DNA from: Dyadobacter beijingensis DSM 21582
GTDB taxonomy: Bacteria; Bacteroidota; Bacteroidia; Cytophagales; Spirosomataceae
DNA: 64,000 nucleotides
Direction: 5' to 3'
NCBI RefSeq assembly: GCF_000382205.1
Contig: NZ_KB907786.1
Span: 372,001-436,000, forward strand
In this document: piece by piece, positions 36,785-46,796 of the stretch
How positions within the stretch are numbered: the first letter of the stretch is position 1
Layout of the letters: each line of letters opens with the position of its first letter
Program-made: the position numbers and the translations under genes
Notes under the pieces: model-generated
The model's database searches: none
What the model was told of the DNA's origin: nothing
Seen by the model: the letters and a program-made list of their open reading frames with translations, nothing else

Positions 36785-37336
36785 TTAATGATGAAATTCC
36801 ATATTAAATTCCTTGACCATCATGTCCACGAATGCCGAGAGATCGTCGGTAGTGCGGCTGGTGATGAGGCCATTGTTAGTCACTACCTCCTGGTCCACCC
36901 AGATCGCCCCGGCGTTTTCGAGGTCGTGGCGGATGGCTGAATAGGAGGTAAGCGTACGGCCGAGGACCACGTCGGCATCTATCAGAATTTGCGGGCCGTG
37001 GCAAATGGCTGCAACGGGTTTGCCGGCAAAAAAGAATGCGCGGACGAAGTCGACAGCTTTCTGGTTAATACGCAGGGCGTCCAGGCCCATGACGCCTCCG
37101 GGAAGCAACAAGGCATCGTAGTACTCGGGCCTTGCCATATCCAGCGGTACGTCCACCTTGTGCTTTTCACCCCAATCCATATGGCTCCATCCCCTTACGC
37201 TATCCTTGTTTGGGGAAATAACGTGGGTGGTCGCTCCGTGCTGGTTTAGGACTTTTCTGGGACAGGTCATCTCTACCTGCTCGAATCCATCGGCAACGAG
37301 CACAGCGACCTTGATCAAATTCAGCGATTGTTCCAT
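36785..37336 (-). CDS. DJ-1/PfpI family protein (type 1 glutamine amidotransferase-like)
   Basis: 183 aa of the PfpI subfamily. The nucleophile elbow AICHGPQIL places Cys112-His113, and the Glu near the N-terminus (DGFEQVEM) completes the usual site. Members act as glyoxalase/deglycase or as stress proteins; the precise reaction is uncertain. Single gene between an ABC gene and a strong terminator. Confidence 0.9.
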   Translation of the reverse strand: MEQSLNLIKVAVLVADGFEQVEMTCPRKVLNQHGATTHVISPNKDSVRGWSHMDWGEKHKVDVPLDMARPEYYDALLLPGGVMGLDALRINQKAVDFVRAFFFAGKPVAAICHGPQILIDADVVLGRTLTSYSAIRHDLENAGAIWVDQEVVTNNGLITSRTTDDLSAFVDMMVKEFNMEFHH

Positions 37337-37500
37337 GGATTCTGGTGTGGGATTACAGGGTTAGATTATTGCAACAATTAATTGTACAAAAATCATGCCT
37401 AAATAGAGAATTATATTTGGGTCGAGCACGCAGCGTATGGCCTGTGCGGGGCTTCCACAGGTGGGGAAACAGGAATGCGGCAGTTCACGGTTTGGGGAAA

Positions 37501-37534
37501 ACAGAAAGAGCGGCATCGCTGCCGCCCTTTCTGT
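37501..37534 (-). terminator. Terminator downstream of clpB
   Basis: ACAGAAAG/CTTTCTGT and GCGGCA/TGCCGC pair with one mismatch (37509/37526) around loop TCGC; the minus strand continues TTTCCCC. It lies 16 bp past the clpB stop. Confidence 0.75.
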
Positions 37535-37550
37535 TAGTATTATTCCGGGA

Positions 37551-40154
37551 TTATATCTCCACTCCACCGACGTTCTCGAAAATCAGATCGCCTTTAGAGT
37601 TCAGTTCCATCATAATCACCGCATCCTTCGCAACCTGTCCGCTCAGAATGCCTTTCGACAATTCGTTCAGGATTTTTCTTTGGAGCACCCGTTTCAACGG
37701 ACGCGCACCGAATGCGGGATCAAAACCTTCTTCACCGAGTTTTGTCAGTGCTTCGTCGGTCGCGTCGAGCGTAATGCCTTGTTCTTTCAGCATACTTTGA
37801 ATGCCTTTGAACTGGATATCCACGATTTTGCGGATGTTTTTCAGCGTCAACGGCTCGAACAGTACGATCTCGTCGATCCGGTTGAGGAACTCGGGCCTTA
37901 CCGAAGCTTTCAGCAAGTCGAGTACTGCTTGTTTCGCTTCCTCGATGATCAACGTGTGGTTCCAGCCTTCATCCTCGGCGAATTTCTCCTGGATAATGTG
38001 ACTGCCGATATTCGACGTCATGATAATGATCGTGTTCTTGAAGTTCGCGACACGGCCTTTATTATCGGTCAACCGGCCCTCATCGAGCACTTGCAGCAGG
38101 ATGTTCCACACGTCTGGGTGCGCTTTTTCGATTTCGTCGAGCAGGATCACGCTGTATGGTTTACGGCGCACGGCCTCGGTCAGCTGGCCGCCTTCGTCGT
38201 AGCCCACATATCCCGGAGGCGCACCCACGAGGCGGCTTACGGCGTGACGTTCCTGGTATTCGCTCATATCGATGCGGACCATCGCATTCTCGTCGTTGAA
38301 CAGGTATTCGGCCAATGTCTTGGCAAGCTCCGTTTTACCTACGCCCGTCGGGCCGAGGAACAAGAAGCTGCCGATCGGCCGTTTGGCATCCTGCAAACCG
38401 GCGCGGCTGCGGCGCACGGCGTCGGATACGACTTCGATCGCCTCGTCCTGACCGGCTACGCGGTGGTGCAGATGCTCTTCGAGCTGCAACAACTTCTCGC
38501 GGTCGCTCTGGAGCATTTTGCTCACCGGGATGCCCGTCCATTTGGCAACTACTTCGGCAATGTCTTCCGGCGTTATCTCTTCCTGCATCAGGCTTTCCGA
38601 ATTTTCGGACTTTTGCAGCTCTTCCAGCTTTGCATTCACTTCCGGAATGCGTCCGTAGCGGATTTCGGCAACTTTTCCGAAATCACCGGAACGCTCGGCT
38701 TGTTCGGCTTCGAGGCGAAGCTGCTCGCTCTGTTCCTTCAATGCGCGAACCTCATTGACCTTGCCTTTTTCATTTTCCCATTGAGCCTTCAATGCGTTGC
38801 GCCGCTCTCCGAGGTCGGCGATTTCCTTGTTCAGGACGGTTTCCTTGTCCTTATTATTTTCCCGACGGATCGCCTCGCGCTCGATTTCGAGCTGCATAAT
38901 GCGGCGGTTCAGTTCGTCGAGCTCTTCGGGTACGCTGTCCATCTCGAGGCGTAGTTTAGAAGCAGCCTCGTCCATCAGGTCAATGGCCTTGTCGGGCAGG
39001 AAACGGTCGCTGATGTAGCGGTTGGAAAGCTCCACGGCCGCGATTACCGCGTCGTCCTGAATCCGCACACCGTGGTGCAATTCGTATTTTTCCTTAATAC
39101 CCCTAAGAATGCTGATGGCGTCGGGAATGTTTGGTTCATCCACCATAACAGCCTGGAAACGACGTTCCAGGGCCTTGTCTTTCTCGACGTATTTCTGGTA
39201 TTCCTTCAAAGTCGTCGCGCCGATTGCATGCAGCTCCCCGCGGGCGAGGGCCGGTTTCAGCAGGTTAGCAGCGTCCATAGCGCTTTCGCCACCGCCGCCA
39301 GCGCCGATCAATGTGTGGATTTCGTCAATGAATAGGACGATTTCCCCTTCCGAATCGGTCACTTCCTTGATGACCGCTTTGAGCCTTTCTTCAAACTCAC
39401 CCTTATATTTTGCGCCGGCGATGAGCAAGCCCATGTCCAGCGACACGATGGTTTTCGATTTCAGGTTTTCAGGAACGTCGCCCTGCACAATGCGTTGCGC
39501 CAAGCCTTCGACAATCGCCGTTTTACCCACGCCGGGCTCGCCGAGCAGGATCGGGTTATTCTTCGTGCGACGGCTCAGGATTTGTAACACCCGCCTGATT
39601 TCTTCGTCACGGCCGATCACCGGGTCAATTTTGCCGGCTTTGGCCAATTCGTTCAAATTTTTGCTGTACCGTTCCAGGGAGCGGTATTTGGCTTCCGCGT
39701 TTTGATCTTTCACAGGGTTATTCTTTCCTCTAAGTTCTTTGATGGCATTGATGAGTTCCTTTTCCTTGAATCCCAGCTCCTTCATGAGGGTGGCTGTGGA
39801 ATCTTTTCCGCTGAGAATACCCAGCATCAACAGTTCGATACTGATAAATTCGTCTCCGAATTCTTTCAGATAATTCTGTGCCTTGCCGCTGGCAGCGGCC
39901 ATATCGTTGCCCAGATAGGGCTGGCCTCCGCTCACGCGCGGATAGCCGTCCAATATCTTTTGCAACCGGCTGTCGAGCACGTCCGCGCTGATATTGAGTT
40001 TGTTCAATAGAAATAAAGACGTATTCGGGTCTTCTTCCAGAATGGATTTCAGCACATGACCGGTTTCGATGGCCTGCTGCTGGTTGCCCTGGGCCATCTG
40101 CGCCGCATGCTGGATCACCTCCTGCGCCTTGATAGTATATTGGTTAAAGTTCAT
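37551..40154 (-). CDS. clpB: ATP-dependent disaggregase ClpB
   Basis: 867 aa. Order of domains: N-terminal Clp_N repeats ([19 protein letters not shown]), AAA-1 with [18 protein letters not shown], the coiled-coil middle domain rich in E/K/R (about 400-520), AAA-2 with [18 protein letters not shown] and the D2-small domain. With DnaK it solubilises aggregated proteins. I chose ATG 40154: the frame stays open for a further 142 codons upstream but those residues are unlike ClpB and overlap the lysA end. It is preceded by a 206-bp gap in which no -7 box was obvious. Confidence 0.97.
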   Translation of the reverse strand: MNFNQYTIKAQEVIQHAAQMAQGNQQQAIETGHVLKSILEEDPNTSLFLLNKLNISADVLDSRLQKILDGYPRVSGGQPYLGNDMAAASGKAQNYLKEFGDEFISIELLMLGILSGKDSTATLMKELGFKEKELINAIKELRGKNNPVKDQNAEAKYRSLERYSKNLNELAKAGKIDPVIGRDEEIRRVLQILSRRTKNNPILLGEPGVGKTAIVEGLAQRIVQGDVPENLKSKTIVSLDMGLLIAGAKYKGEFEERLKAVIKEVTDSEGEIVLFIDEIHTLIGAGGGGESAMDAANLLKPALARGELHAIGATTLKEYQKYVEKDKALERRFQAVMVDEPNIPDAISILRGIKEKYELHHGVRIQDDAVIAAVELSNRYISDRFLPDKAIDLMDEAASKLRLEMDSVPEELDELNRRIMQLEIEREAIRRENNKDKETVLNKEIADLGERRNALKAQWENEKGKVNEVRALKEQSEQLRLEAEQAERSGDFGKVAEIRYGRIPEVNAKLEELQKSENSESLMQEEITPEDIAEVVAKWTGIPVSKMLQSDREKLLQLEEHLHHRVAGQDEAIEVVSDAVRRSRAGLQDAKRPIGSFLFLGPTGVGKTELAKTLAEYLFNDENAMVRIDMSEYQERHAVSRLVGAPPGYVGYDEGGQLTEAVRRKPYSVILLDEIEKAHPDVWNILLQVLDEGRLTDNKGRVANFKNTIIIMTSNIGSHIIQEKFAEDEGWNHTLIIEEAKQAVLDLLKASVRPEFLNRIDEIVLFEPLTLKNIRKIVDIQFKGIQSMLKEQGITLDATDEALTKLGEEGFDPAFGARPLKRVLQRKILNELSKGILSGQVAKDAVIMMELNSKGDLIFENVGGVEI

Positions 40155-40304
40155 GGCGTGAATCGCTTTGTTAATGATACAATGCGATGCAAAAAAGGCT
40201 GTGCCGATGGTTTGAATCGGAAATTTTGTCTTGAAAAAGCGCTGATAAGCGGGCGATTCGGACAAATTGGCAATAGATAACGACGGTTTGTGCACTGAAA
40301 AGCC

Positions 40305-40336
40305 AGAAGCTGCTCCGGGAGTCGGATGCAGCTTCT
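40305..40336 (-). terminator. Terminator of lysA
   Basis: AGAAGCTGC (40305-40313) pairs with GCAGCTTCT (40328-40336). On the minus strand a TTTTC stretch follows, 25 bp past the lysA stop. Confidence 0.65.
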
Positions 40337-40360
40337 TTGCGTCTTTGTTCAATCTATCGC

Positions 40361-41590
40361 TCAAATGCCGGTTTGAGTCCGTAGCAAATCTTCCATCGTT
40401 TCGCGGCGCCTTACCAGCTTCGCTTCGGCGTTGTCGATTAGTATTTCGGCGGGGCGAAAGCGGGCATTGTAGTTGGAGCTCATGGTTAATCCGTACGCGC
40501 CTGCATTCAGGAATGCGAGTACGTCGCCCTGGCGCACTTCCGGGAGCTCGCGGTCGGAAGCGAAAGTGTCTGTTTCGCAAATGTAGCCTACCACATTGTA
40601 ATGCTTCAATTCGCCTTTCGGGTTCGAAATGTTGAGAATGTGGTGGTAGGAGCCATACATCATCGGACGGATCAGGTGGTTGAGGCCCGAATCCACGTGT
40701 ACGAAGTTGCGGGCCGGATCTTCCTTCACGACATTGGTCGTCACAAACAGAAAACCTGATTCGCTCACGAGGAACTTGCCCGGCTCGAACCAGAGTTGCA
40801 GCTCACGCCCGTATTCCTGGCAAAAGGTCTGGAAGCGTTTCGATATTTTTTTACCTAACAAATCCATGTCCGTAATGGCATCGCCGGGGAGGTAAGACAC
40901 TTTGAAGCCACCGCCGAGGTCCACTACTTGCAGGTCCGGGAAATGTTTGGCGGTTTCAAAAAGAATGTCGGCTACCTTCAAAAACGGCTCGGCATCCTTG
41001 ATGTCGGACCCGGTATGCTGGTGCAGGCCGATGACTTTGATGTCGTATTTTTTGATGACTGCGAGAATATCTTCCAGCAGCAATACCGAAATCCCGAACT
41101 TGGAATCCGCGTGCGCCGTCATGATTTTCGCGTGGCCACCTGCTGCCACATTGGGCTTAATGCGGATCATGCAGGGTTTTGTATTTCCATAAGTCTGCCC
41201 GAACCATTCAAGCAGCGGAATACTGTCCACATTCACGATCGACCCCGCTTCTACCGCTTCGCGTACTTCTTCGAAATCGACGCCGCTGGGTGTAAATGTG
41301 ATCTGCGAACCTTCGTAGCCGGCCAGTTTGCCCATTTCCAGCTCACCGGGCGATACCACATCCAGCTCCACCCCGATCTCGCGCATCAGGCGCAGGATCG
41401 CCAGGTTGGTATTGGCCTTGCAGGCATATTTGATCTTCATATTCACACCTGCGAATGCGTGTTGCAGCTCCGCGGCCTTCCGGCGGATGGTCGCGCCGTC
41501 GTACACGTAAAGCGGGCTGCCGTACTGGTTGATCAACTGGATCGGGTCGATTCCCTGGATCGAATAGGGGTAATGGTCAGAGAGTTGCAT
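40361..41590 (-). CDS. lysA: Diaminopimelate decarboxylase
   Basis: 409 aa, fold III PLP enzyme that makes lysine from meso-diaminopimelate. The Schiff-base Lys58 is in KIKYACKAN, the glycine loop in [15 protein letters not shown], the [11 protein letters not shown] helix and the ICETDTFA segment carry the active-site Cys, and [17 protein letters not shown] closes the C-terminal domain. It lies 36 bp downstream of pyrF on the same strand. Separated from clpB by a hairpin. Confidence 0.94.
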   Translation of the reverse strand: MQLSDHYPYSIQGIDPIQLINQYGSPLYVYDGATIRRKAAELQHAFAGVNMKIKYACKANTNLAILRLMREIGVELDVVSPGELEMGKLAGYEGSQITFTPSGVDFEEVREAVEAGSIVNVDSIPLLEWFGQTYGNTKPCMIRIKPNVAAGGHAKIMTAHADSKFGISVLLLEDILAVIKKYDIKVIGLHQHTGSDIKDAEPFLKVADILFETAKHFPDLQVVDLGGGFKVSYLPGDAITDMDLLGKKISKRFQTFCQEYGRELQLWFEPGKFLVSESGFLFVTTNVVKEDPARNFVHVDSGLNHLIRPMMYGSYHHILNISNPKGELKHYNVVGYICETDTFASDRELPEVRQGDVLAFLNAGAYGLTMSSNYNARFRPAEILIDNAEAKLVRRRETMEDLLRTQTGI

Positions 41591-41626
41591 TGCGAAATAT
41601 GGGCGGCACGCGGGGTGCCGGAATGA

Positions 41627-42454
41627 TTAATTACAATATTTATCCAGGTAGATGGCCATTTCCTGTTGCAGCGCCGCGGCTTCCTGCTTCGCTTTTTCTG
41701 CGAAATCGGTGCCGTTGCCGGCGTAGATTATGCTGCGCGAGGCGTTCACGAGCAGCCCGCAGCTTTTGTTCATACCAAATTTCGACACTTCTTCAAGGTT
41801 ACCGCCTTGTGCGCCTACGCCGGGTACGAGCAGGAAATGATCGGGGATAATGCTGCGGATTTGCTGGAAATCGGAAGCTTGCGTAGCGCCCACGACGTAC
41901 ATCATACGCTCGGCGCCCGCCCATGTCTGCGACGTGCGCAGGACGTTTTCGTACAATGCGGCGCCCCCGGCATCCAGTCGCTGAAAATCTGCGCTGCCGG
42001 GGTTGGAGGTCAATGCAAGCAGGATCACCCATTTGCCTTCGAATGCCAGGAAAGGCGTCACCGAATCGCTGCCCATATAGGGGGCCACGGTAATGGAGTC
42101 GAATTCGAGGCCGGACGATGCTTTATCGAAAAACGCCCGGGCGTAGAGCCCCGACGTGTTGCCGATGTCGCCGCGTTTGGCATCGGCAATGGTGAAATGG
42201 CTTTTGGGAATGTATTCGACCGTTTTTTGAAGGCTCTCCCAACCTTTCGGTCCCAATGCTTCATAAAAAGCGATATTGGGTTTGTAGGAAACACAATAAT
42301 CGGCGGTGGCGTCGATGATCTGTTTGTTGAATTCAAAAATAGGATCGGCGGTTTTCAACAAATGCGCCGGGATTTTCTGGATATCCGTGTCCAAACCCAC
42401 ACTCAAATAGGACCTTTTAGTCGAAATTTGCCGGAAGAGCTCTTGATAATTCAT
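41627..42454 (-). CDS. pyrF: Orotidine 5'-phosphate decarboxylase
   Basis: 275 aa, type 2 (long) OMP decarboxylase. The catalytic Lys-Asp array is in [20 protein letters not shown], with SVGLDTD at the N-terminus and [10 protein letters not shown] for phosphate binding. It completes UMP synthesis, the step before pyrH in the same window. It is divergent from rfbC, 97 bp apart. Confidence 0.94.
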   Translation of the reverse strand: MNYQELFRQISTKRSYLSVGLDTDIQKIPAHLLKTADPIFEFNKQIIDATADYCVSYKPNIAFYEALGPKGWESLQKTVEYIPKSHFTIADAKRGDIGNTSGLYARAFFDKASSGLEFDSITVAPYMGSDSVTPFLAFEGKWVILLALTSNPGSADFQRLDAGGAALYENVLRTSQTWAGAERMMYVVGATQASDFQQIRSIIPDHFLLVPGVGAQGGNLEEVSKFGMNKSCGLLVNASRSIIYAGNGTDFAEKAKQEAAALQQEMAIYLDKYCN

Positions 42455-42502
42455 GATTTTGTAAATATTGCGACGAAATTACAACCTCTTCCAATAGATT
42501 CA

Positions 42503-42510
42503 TAAATTTG
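42503..42510 (+). promoter_or_regulatory. Candidate -7 box for rfbC
   Basis: TAAATTTG matches TAnnTTTG, 41 bp before the rfbC ATG in the pyrF/rfbC divergent gap; no clear -33 partner. Confidence 0.4.
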
Positions 42511-42551
42511 CCTCAACATTAAACTTTGCTCCAACCAACACATAACGATAT

Positions 42552-43097
42552 ATGCAGATTCGAGAAACTTCCATTGCCGGTCTAGTTGAAATTTTTCCAA
42601 GGGTCTTCGGTGATGACCGTGGGATGTTCTTTGAATCGTATAATGAGGAGACTTTTGCCAAACTCGGATTGCCTGTCAACTTCGTTCAGGATAACCAGTC
42701 GTTCTCCAAAAAAGGCGTGGTAAGGGGCTTGCACTTCCAGAATGCGCCATTCGCGCAAGGCAAGCTGGTGCGTGTGATTACGGGAAGAGTGCTGGACGTG
42801 GCGGTGGATATCCGTCCTGATTCACCTACATTCGGAAAGCACGAGGTATTCGAACTAAGCGGCGAGCAGAACAATGTCGCGTACATCCCTGAGGGTTTCG
42901 CACACGGTTTCGTGGCTTTGGAAGATTCGATTTTCAGCTACAAATGCACTAATCTGTACAATAAGGCTTCCGAATCCGGTATTCTCTGGAACGATCCCGA
43001 TTTGAATATCGACTGGGGCATCACCGATCCGATCGTGTCCGAGAAAGACCTCATCCTGCCGACTTTCCGTTCGTTGTTTGGGGAGTTGATCAGGTAA
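42552..43097 (+). CDS. rfbC: dTDP-4-dehydrorhamnose 3,5-epimerase
   Basis: 181 aa cupin epimerase of dTDP-L-rhamnose synthesis. Segments VFGDDRGMFFESYN, VVRGLHFQ (with the catalytic His), DVAVDIRPDSPTFGKH, NVAYIPEGFAHGF and YKCTNLYNKASE are all present. Normal length. The rest of the rhamnose pathway is not nearby, so it acts with unlinked genes on surface glycan. Confidence 0.95.
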   Translation: MQIRETSIAGLVEIFPRVFGDDRGMFFESYNEETFAKLGLPVNFVQDNQSFSKKGVVRGLHFQNAPFAQGKLVRVITGRVLDVAVDIRPDSPTFGKHEVFELSGEQNNVAYIPEGFAHGFVALEDSIFSYKCTNLYNKASESGILWNDPDLNIDWGITDPIVSEKDLILPTFRSLFGELIR

Positions 43098-43108
43098 ATT
43101 TTCAGAAA

Positions 43109-43789
43109 TTATTTCTCAAAGAGCTCTTCCAGGGCTTTGGAAGCGACTTTTCGCGCCGAATGTGAATTCTGGCCGGTAATGAGGCGTTCGTCCATTTCGA
43201 TGTGTTCCACGAAAGGGATCATCGCTTTGGTATAATGCGCGCCCTGTTCTTTGAGTTTGTCTTCCAGGTAAAACGGTACTTCGCTCACAAAGCTCACGAG
43301 CGCTTCTTCCACATTGGAGTAGCCTGTTACATACTTGTCCTGAATGAGCAGCGTATGATCGGAAAGGCGGATATTGAGCAGCCCGCACACACCGTGGCTC
43401 ACGGCGGTTACCATTCCGTTGCGTTCATAAACGGTCCTGGTGAGCGTTTGCAGCTCGCTGTTTTCCGTAAGATCCCACATCGCGCCGTGCCCGCCGGCGA
43501 AGTAGATCAGCCGGTAGTCGTTCGCGTGGATTTCGGAAGGCTTCGATGAATTTGCCAGTTTTTGCCGGAATGCAGAATCTTCCCAGTAACGTGCATTGCA
43601 TTCGTCTTTCAGGTCGAGGCTGCGTTCGTCCACGGGAATGGCCCCACCGAGCGGACTTACGAAATCCATGATAATGCGCCGTTTGGCCATGACATCGTAG
43701 AAATGCGTCAATTCGCTCAGCCACAAACCCGTTTTGGAGGTTTTGGCAGGGTAGGTATCGTGATTCGTGCAGACGATCAGGACTTTCAT
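43109..43789 (-). CDS. DJ-1/PfpI superfamily protein with Ser at the nucleophile elbow
   Basis: 226 aa of the larger Hsp31-like branch: VLIVCTNH N-terminus, YFAGGHGAMWD oxyanion region, then TAVSHGVCGLLNI. Compared with the paralogue at 36785, Ser131 replaces the nucleophilic Cys, followed by His132, while a Cys sits at 135. It may be inactive, use the Ser, or be a regulator. It is convergent with rfbC, 11 bp apart. Confidence 0.8.
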   Translation of the reverse strand: MKVLIVCTNHDTYPAKTSKTGLWLSELTHFYDVMAKRRIIMDFVSPLGGAIPVDERSLDLKDECNARYWEDSAFRQKLANSSKPSEIHANDYRLIYFAGGHGAMWDLTENSELQTLTRTVYERNGMVTAVSHGVCGLLNIRLSDHTLLIQDKYVTGYSNVEEALVSFVSEVPFYLEDKLKEQGAHYTKAMIPFVEHIEMDERLITGQNSHSARKVASKALEELFEK

Positions 43790-43894
43790 AGCAATGCGTG
43801 GAAATGGCCCTTAAAATGACCGCGATAGCACGGCCGCCGGGAAATATAGCACAAAGCCCGGAAGTTTCCAGCGAAAATCACGAAAGCATTGCGC

Positions 43895-44554
43895 TTAGCT
43901 CAGCAACTGGTTTTTGTAGGCGAATGCCACGGCTGCGGCGGTGCTTTTGGTGCCTGTTTTTTCCAAAACACGTAAACGGTGCCCTTCCACGGTACGCACG
44001 CTGATAAACAGCTTGTCGCCGATCTCGGTCGTCGAGAGGCCGTCGCAGATCAGTTGCAGTACTTCCTTCTCGCGTGACGAGAGCGCCACGTTGCACGCAT
44101 TCGGGAAGAACGGGTGCTTGTTGACCTGCCGGTTCACCATTTTCCGGTGCATGGCCTTGGAAACGAAGTCGTTATAGTAAAATCCTTCCTCATGGACGCG
44201 GCGGATCGCTTTTTCTACCTCGTCGGGGCTGGTATCTTTCAGCAGATAACCCTGCACGCCTTTTTCGAGCATGTGGATCACGAAGCGGTCCTCATTATAC
44301 ATGGACACAACGATGATCTTGATGTTCGGGAAGCGCTCGAACGCGGCTTCCGTTGCCTGGATGCCGTCCATGACCGGCATTTGGAGATCCATGAAAACAA
44401 TGTCGGGGGTATTGGCGGGCAGGCGGTCCAGGAGTTCCTGTCCGTTACCGGCTTCCAGTACAAATTCGAAATCGGGAATGCCGCTCAGCATGGAGATAAA
44501 CCCCTTTCTGAACAATTCGTGATCGTCGGCGATTCCTAGTTTAAGGGTGCTCAT
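43895..44554 (-). CDS. LuxR/NarL-type response regulator
   Basis: 219 aa. The receiver (1-120) has the acidic pair DD at 10-11, the phosphoacceptor Asp56 (VFMDLQMPVMDG), Ser at SMYN and Lys in YLLKD. The C-terminal LuxR HTH (about 155-219) shows LSSREKEVLQLICDGLSTTE and SVRTVEGHRLRVLEK. It lies 4 bp after the kinase gene and should be its cognate partner. It is the last gene of the unit. Confidence 0.93.
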   Translation of the reverse strand: MSTLKLGIADDHELFRKGFISMLSGIPDFEFVLEAGNGQELLDRLPANTPDIVFMDLQMPVMDGIQATEAAFERFPNIKIIVVSMYNEDRFVIHMLEKGVQGYLLKDTSPDEVEKAIRRVHEEGFYYNDFVSKAMHRKMVNRQVNKHPFFPNACNVALSSREKEVLQLICDGLSTTEIGDKLFISVRTVEGHRLRVLEKTGTKSTAAAVAFAYKNQLLS

Positions 44555-44558
44555 AGCA

Positions 44559-45422
44559 TTAAATATTCACCTTTTCCCGGCGGAATGGATGTAATGGTTC
44601 AGGTTTGTTACCGGACACCGGGTTCACCGGAATCCTCGCGATGGCGCTGGAACCCCCTTTGGCAGGTTGTTCGTACTGGACTGTTCCGTTAACGATAGCC
44701 AGCCGGCTTTCGATCCCCAGCAAGCCCAGGCCCGCCAGGTTGCTCTCCTTTATCTTTTCGGGGTCGAAACCGACGCCATTATCGGTAACCCGCAAACCTA
44801 TCATTTCTTCGTCAATTTCCAGCACAATATCGATTTTTGAACAGCTCGCATGCTTGATCGCATTGTTCACGAGTTCCTGCATAATGCGGTAAAGCGTCAG
44901 TTCCAGCTTCTGGCCCTGACGCGGAAATTCTTCTGTATTCGACTGAAATGCAATGACGAGGTTGTTATCTTCCTCCAATTTATGAATAAACTCTTCGATC
45001 GCCTCCATGAGCCCGAACCTTTCGAGCGTTGTCGGCACGAGGTCCCGCGTGATGCGCCGCACATGCAGGATCGTTTCCTCCACCAGCGACTGCGATTTCT
45101 TCATAATACTTTCCTCCTTCTCATTTCCCGAGTTTGCCACCAGTTTACTTAATTGATTGAGACTAAGCTTCGTCAGCGAGAGCATCGTCCCGATGTCATC
45201 ATGCAGGTCCTGTGCAATCCGCCGCCGCTCGGTTTCTTCGGAATTCAGCGCCGTGTCGAGCAGGAGGCGGTTATAATTTTTTTCGATGTCGCTGATTTTC
45301 TTTTCTTCTTCGAACCTGCGCTTTTGGTAATACATCACGAAGGCGATCATGCAAAACGCCATGGCCAGCATAGCCAGAGAGGCTATTAGTAGTGCCCATT
45401 TTAGTTCTTCACTGTTTTGCAT
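44559..45422 (-). CDS. HisKA_3 sensor histidine kinase
   Basis: 287 aa. One N-terminal membrane helix (about 9-31) and a coiled coil, then the DHp motif with His74 (RRRIAQDLHDDIGTMLS), and a GHKL ATPase domain with LVNNAIKHAS and VGFDPEKIKESNLAGLGLLG. It has no periplasmic sensor domain. Its start overlaps the 7TM gene by 14 bp, so a separate sensor protein in the membrane is a reasonable model. Confidence 0.93.
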   Translation of the reverse strand: MQNSEELKWALLIASLAMLAMAFCMIAFVMYYQKRRFEEEKKISDIEKNYNRLLLDTALNSEETERRRIAQDLHDDIGTMLSLTKLSLNQLSKLVANSGNEKEESIMKKSQSLVEETILHVRRITRDLVPTTLERFGLMEAIEEFIHKLEEDNNLVIAFQSNTEEFPRQGQKLELTLYRIMQELVNNAIKHASCSKIDIVLEIDEEMIGLRVTDNGVGFDPEKIKESNLAGLGLLGIESRLAIVNGTVQYEQPAKGGSSAIARIPVNPVSGNKPEPLHPFRREKVNI

Positions 45423-46107
45423 AATCCTTCGGGGAATAGTGATAGATGCCTACGCTAAAAAACAAGGCACAAATAATTTCAAAAATACTGGGGATAAATT
45501 CGGTGATCCCCAGATCCATTGTATTGTTCCACGTGTATGCATAATGGATGACTGGTGCAATAAATATCAGACTCGAATAATAAAGCAGCAGTCCTGAACA
45601 AACCCAAAAGAATGGAAATGTCAGCAAGTTAGGTATTTGAAGCGATTTGATGATTTCATAAAAATACAGCAGGATCACCAGGATCATCAGAACGCCTTCA
45701 ACCATTTTCGAGTAGAGGACAACCCGGTGCTCCCTCATATTTTGAAGGTCTTCATTCGAGTTGACTATATCCCAAGCGCAAAAAAAGAAAAGTCCGATAA
45801 TGGAAATTATCAGGAACTGCCGCCGGGGCTTCTCTGCAAATTTAAAATAGAACATCCCGCCGAGTAATGCGTAAAAAAGCGGGATGCTCAGATTGTATAG
45901 GATGATGTTATTGGTCCTGTTGGATGCGTAATGAAGCATCGCGAGGTCAATAATCAATTTCACAGCAAGGTAACAGAAAAGCAGGCGGAGCGATTTGTCC
46001 AGAAATGCCCTTCTGGCGATAGTGAGTGTTAATGGTAATACTGTGATAAATACTGCAATACTTGAAATTGGATTATTTACAATATATGCAGAATAGGTAT
46101 CGAACAT
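45409..46107 (-). CDS. Seven-helix membrane protein, possible sensor of the two-component system
   Basis: 232 aa almost entirely made of seven hydrophobic segments separated by short charged loops (about 15-35, 40-62, 68-92, 98-116, 135-155, 165-190, 205-230). I do not recognise the family. It overlaps the kinase start by 14 bp, suggesting it provides the sensory part that the kinase lacks, an arrangement similar to 7TM-DISM or MASE receptors but split in two chains. Function is inferred from context only. Confidence 0.75.
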   Translation of the reverse strand: MFDTYSAYIVNNPISSIAVFITVLPLTLTIARRAFLDKSLRLLFCYLAVKLIIDLAMLHYASNRTNNIILYNLSIPLFYALLGGMFYFKFAEKPRRQFLIISIIGLFFFCAWDIVNSNEDLQNMREHRVVLYSKMVEGVLMILVILLYFYEIIKSLQIPNLLTFPFFWVCSGLLLYYSSLIFIAPVIHYAYTWNNTMDLGITEFIPSIFEIICALFFSVGIYHYSPKDYAKQ

Positions 46108-46132
46108 ACAAAGGTCGATTAACGAAAGCTTC

Positions 46133-46531
46133 TTAACATTGGCGTGGGCAGAGTGGGCCGCCTGTCATGGCTCCCCCTTGAACCGGCATATCCTTCAATC
46201 CGCCGGCAGCAGCTCTCATAATGTCTTTGCCGTCTTCATCAACAGGAACGAGAACCAGCCGAGGTGTTGGTTTTTTTGACTTTTCAGTTTTAGAATCGTC
46301 ATCCTCTTCCTCATCTCTCAAACCGTAATATACTCTGAACCCAACACAGTTTTCGCCGTGAAGTTTAATCAACTCGTTAAAAGTGTGTATGCCAAAAAAT
46401 TCGGCTTTCACATAATTTTCGCCGCGTGCCGTGAAGTCGCGCTCTTTCTTTTGATGCGGATGGGTAAGCTCCTGGGCTTCGGATACCGAGATCAATCGCC
46501 CCTCCCGACCTGTAAATCTTTTTGTTTCCAT
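46133..46531 (-). CDS. Small protein with C-terminal CPRQC tail
   Basis: 132 aa, no signal peptide and no membrane helix. Residues 1-95 include NCVGFRVYYGLRDEEEDDD and a Lys/Glu-rich linker, then RLVLVPVDEDGKDI. The last 30 residues are Gly/Ala-rich and end LCPRQC, with Cys128 and Cys132. I think similar short proteins (Cys-Val-Gly-x-Arg core, LVxVxVDxxGxD, CPxxC end) occur in other Bacteroidota, but I cannot verify that or name a function. It precedes the 7TM gene by 25 bp on the same strand, so a role in the signalling unit is possible. Confidence 0.7.
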   Translation of the reverse strand: METKRFTGREGRLISVSEAQELTHPHQKKERDFTARGENYVKAEFFGIHTFNELIKLHGENCVGFRVYYGLRDEEEDDDSKTEKSKKPTPRLVLVPVDEDGKDIMRAAAGGLKDMPVQGGAMTGGPLCPRQC

Positions 46532-46610
46532 GGTTTTAGGTAAAGTATTAACAATTAAGCATTGTAAATGTAAAGAGCAGGGTAGGGAAGGTCAAGGTAA
46601 CGAATTGCAA

Positions 46611-46648
46611 TTGATTTAACGGTAAAATTGTAACTAGTTGTAAATCAA
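46611..46648. promoter_or_regulatory. 8-bp inverted repeat upstream of the signalling operon
   Basis: TTGATTTA at 46611-46618 and TAAATCAA at 46641-46648 form a dyad with a 22-bp spacer, 80-117 bp before the start of the small CPxxC gene. A regulator-binding role is possible; no proof in the sequence. Confidence 0.3.
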
Positions 46649-46784
46649 TCAAATTTGTTCGGCGCGGCAGAAAATCGCGTAATTTTACGTATAGTCGCCG
46701 GGCAATACTACGAGGTGGCACTTGTAAGCCTACCCATATTGAAAATCAGGGTTTTTGACGCTAAAAAGCTTGTTCATAGCCCTG

Positions 46785-46792
46785 TACATTTG
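46785..46792 (+). promoter_or_regulatory. TAnnTTTG -7 box in the non-coding region
   Basis: TACATTTG, a perfect -7 match, predicts a plus-strand start near 46797. No TTTG at the usual -33 spacing. Confidence 0.45.
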
Positions 46793-46796
46793 TAAA

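Noticed and set aside
37437..38954. Plus-strand frame antisense to clpB
   Set aside because: Reflects the GC-rich codon pattern of clpB; no motif.
40155..40580. A 142-residue N-terminal extension of ClpB
   Set aside because: The added sequence is basic, unlike ClpB, and overlaps the lysA 3' end.
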